A stretch of DNA of 5,957 nucleotides, taken from JACQCE01 sp041484905 (GTDB lineage: Bacteria > Nitrospirota > Nitrospiria > JACQCE01). Shown here one piece after another: positions 4,610-5,957 of this stretch. The position numbers and the translations under genes are program-made. Numbering within the stretch: the first letter of the stretch is position 1; every line of letters begins with the position of its first letter. Location of the stretch: contig JBGPIL010000144.1 in NCBI GenBank assembly GCA_041484905.1, positions 1 through 5,957 of the forward strand, read 5' to 3'. The notes under the pieces were generated by a model that was given only the letters and a program-made list of their open reading frames with translations, made no database searches and was not told the origin of the DNA.

Positions 4610-5082
4610 TGCCGTCCGCCCAGCCGCCCTCGCCGCCCCCCTTTAAAAGTCTGCGCCATCTGGCCCTGCGGGTGACCGATATGGCCGTATCGCGCGCCTT
4701 TTATGAAGGGCTCCTGGGCATGACGGTCGTGTGGGAACCCGATCCGAATAATGTCTACCTGAGTGCGGGGGCCGACAATCTGGCGCTGCACCAGATCCCG
4801 GCCAATGACCTGGCCCGCTATCGGCAGCCCGAACAGCGGCAGACACAGTTTCTGGATCACTTCGGCTTCATCGTCGCCTCGCCGCTGGAGGTCGATCACT
4901 GGCACGAGGCCCTGCGTCAGGCCGGCGTGCCGATCGTCAAACCGCCCAAGCGCCACCGGGACAACAGCGTCTCCTGTTATGTCGCCGATCCGGACGGCAA
5001 CGTCATCCAGTTCCTCTATGAACCGACCTTGAGTCACCAGTCCTACCATTCCCAGTCCCACCATCCAATGAGCCGGTCGTAA
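4609..5082 (+). CDS. VOC (glyoxalase/bleomycin-resistance fold) protein
   Basis: A 157-residue protein with the two beta-alpha-beta-beta-beta halves of the vicinal oxygen chelate fold. Half 1 is LRHLALRVTDMAVSRAFYEG (15-34) and half 2 is LDHFGFIV (82-89), ending in YVADPDGNVIQFLYEP (124-139). H17 and H84 stand where metal ligands usually lie; the usual Glu of the closing DPDGN-x-IE motif is Gln134, so the metal site may be altered. The last 18 residues are rich in His and Ser and come partly from a short DNA repeat (5037-5066). The substrate is unknown; members include lyases, dioxygenases and resistance proteins. The start is fixed by the TGATG overlap with thiD, which implies coupled translation, and uppP begins four bases after its stop. 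Confidence 0.85.
   Translation: MPSAQPPSPPPFKSLRHLALRVTDMAVSRAFYEGLLGMTVVWEPDPNNVYLSAGADNLALHQIPANDLARYRQPEQRQTQFLDHFGFIVASPLEVDHWHEALRQAGVPIVKPPKRHRDNSVSCYVADPDGNVIQFLYEPTLSHQSYHSQSHHPMSRS
5037..5066 (+). repeat. 15-base imperfect tandem repeat in the VOC gene tail
   Basis: CCAGTCCTACCATTC is followed directly by CCAGTCCCACCATCC, 13 of 15 bases identical. The unit is a multiple of three, so it adds in-frame His/Ser-rich residues to the C-terminus, outside the conserved fold. Confidence 0.6.
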
Positions 5083-5086
5083 GCCG

Positions 5087-5884
5087 ATGTGGTGGATTGC
5101 CGTCGTGCTAGGAGTCGTCGAAGGACTGACCGAATTTCTCCCCGTCTCCTCCACCGGCCACCTCATTGTCGCCGGCCACCTGCTCGGCTACACGGGAGAG
5201 GTGGCCAACACATTCGAAATCGCCATTCAATTGGGCGCGATCCTCTCCGTCCTCTTTTACTACCGGAACAAGATCACCAGGCTGGTGACGCACAGCGCAA
5301 CAGACGCCAACGCCCGCCGATTGCTGTTCGGCCTGGGGCTGGCGTTTCTACCGGCCGCGGCGGTCGGCCTGCTGACTCACCGATGGATCAAGGCCCATTT
5401 GTTCAACACGACCACGGTGGCCGGCGCGCTGATCGGCGGCGGCGTGCTCATCCTCTTCATCGAACGGTTTCACCCCTCATCCCGCACGCGCACGCTGGAG
5501 GCCACCACCTGGCGGCAGGCGCTGGGCGTCGGCGTGGCCCAATGCGCGGCGCTTTTTCCCGGCATCTCCCGTTCCGGCGCGACGATCATGGGCGGGCTGC
5601 TGGCCGGCATGGATCGCACCACGGCAACGGAATATTCGTTTTTCCTGGCCATCCCAACCATGACCGCCGCCACGCTCTATGATCTGGTAAAGAATGTCTC
5701 GCTCTTCACCCGGCACGATCTGGCGCTGCTGGCCGTCGGCTTCTCGGTGTCGTTCTTCGTCGCCCTGCTGGTCATCCACGGCCTGCTCAGCTACGTCAAA
5801 CGCCATACCTTCGCGCCCTTCGCCTATTACCGGATCGCCGTCGGCCTGCTCGTGCTCGCCTGGGTCTGGACGGGCGGGCTGTGA
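5087..5884 (+). CDS. uppP: Undecaprenyl-diphosphate phosphatase (BacA/UppP)
   Basis: A 265-residue integral membrane enzyme that removes a phosphate from undecaprenyl diphosphate, recycling the lipid carrier for peptidoglycan and other surface polymers; extra copies give bacitracin resistance. Family marks: the E-x3-E motif with VEGLTEFLPVSSTGHL (11-26; E12, E16, H25) and the second active-site motif PGISRSGAT (158-166; R162 is the expected phosphate-binding Arg). Hydrophobic segments occur through the whole length, as expected for this multi-pass protein, and the length is typical. ATG 5087 follows the VOC stop by four bases without a strong ribosome site, so translation is probably coupled. 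Linked with thiD by position only; no shared pathway. Confidence 0.95.
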   Translation: MWWIAVVLGVVEGLTEFLPVSSTGHLIVAGHLLGYTGEVANTFEIAIQLGAILSVLFYYRNKITRLVTHSATDANARRLLFGLGLAFLPAAAVGLLTHRWIKAHLFNTTTVAGALIGGGVLILFIERFHPSSRTRTLEATTWRQALGVGVAQCAALFPGISRSGATIMGGLLAGMDRTTATEYSFFLAIPTMTAATLYDLVKNVSLFTRHDLALLAVGFSVSFFVALLVIHGLLSYVKRHTFAPFAYYRIAVGLLVLAWVWTGGL

Positions 5885-5935
5885 GTCGGTTTGCATTCTC
5901 GCGCCCAACCCGTTAAGATGGGGGGCGTAGCAGCA

Positions 5936-5957
5936 ATGACCGTCGAGACCGATACCA
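5936..5957 (+). CDS. Possible start of a further plus-strand gene (cut by window)
   Basis: An ATG at 5936 opens MTVETDT and runs off the edge. A run of six G (5920-5925) lies about ten bases upstream as a possible ribosome site, and it follows uppP by 51 bases on the same strand. Seven codons are too few to name a product. Confidence 0.35.

Overview
This window looks like part of a GC-rich bacterial chromosome. The gene content fits a Gram-negative-type autotroph or soil/water bacterium. A Nitrospirota-like origin is my guess from the mixture of genes, not something the sequence proves. There are five complete or nearly complete protein genes, one gene cut by the left edge, and a possible gene start at the right edge. 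No tRNA, rRNA, CRISPR array or intact mobile element is visible.

Left and centre (1-3508) appear to form one regulatory unit. A molybdopterin-dependent oxidoreductase of the sulfite-oxidase/YedY fold (minus strand, cut at base 1) and a small protein with two CBS domains (plus strand, 3080-3508) flank a NifA-type sigma54 activator (minus strand, 1182-2714; GAF, AAA+ and Fis-type HTH domains). Both flanking genes have a near-consensus -24/-12 sigma54 promoter. Each promoter has an upstream site of the form TGTC-N8-GACA, which is the TGT-N10-ACA spacing known for NifA. The activator itself has a sigma70-type promoter next to one of these sites. The picture is a local sigma54 circuit in which the regulator switches on a molybdoenzyme and a CBS sensor protein, with no nif genes in view.

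The leaders are unusual. The oxidoreductase leader carries a hairpin and then a strong intrinsic terminator ahead of the start codon, so it could give a short RNA of about 75 nt or act as an attenuator. The regulator leader also has two hairpins. The 424-base gap 758-1181 also holds a weaker plus-strand sigma54-like site and two related GC-rich hairpins.

Between the CBS gene and thiD (3509-3781) there is a second, diverged copy of the last 13 codons of the CBS gene and two long hairpins with identical 11-base outer arms. They look like the scar of a lost tandem paralogue.

Right side (3782-5957) is a tight plus-strand set: thiD (HMP/HMP-P kinase, thiamine synthesis), a VOC/glyoxalase-fold protein overlapping it by one base, uppP (undecaprenyl-diphosphate phosphatase), and the first codons of a possible further gene. 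These are housekeeping functions that appear to be co-transcribed and are not obviously linked to the sigma54 unit.
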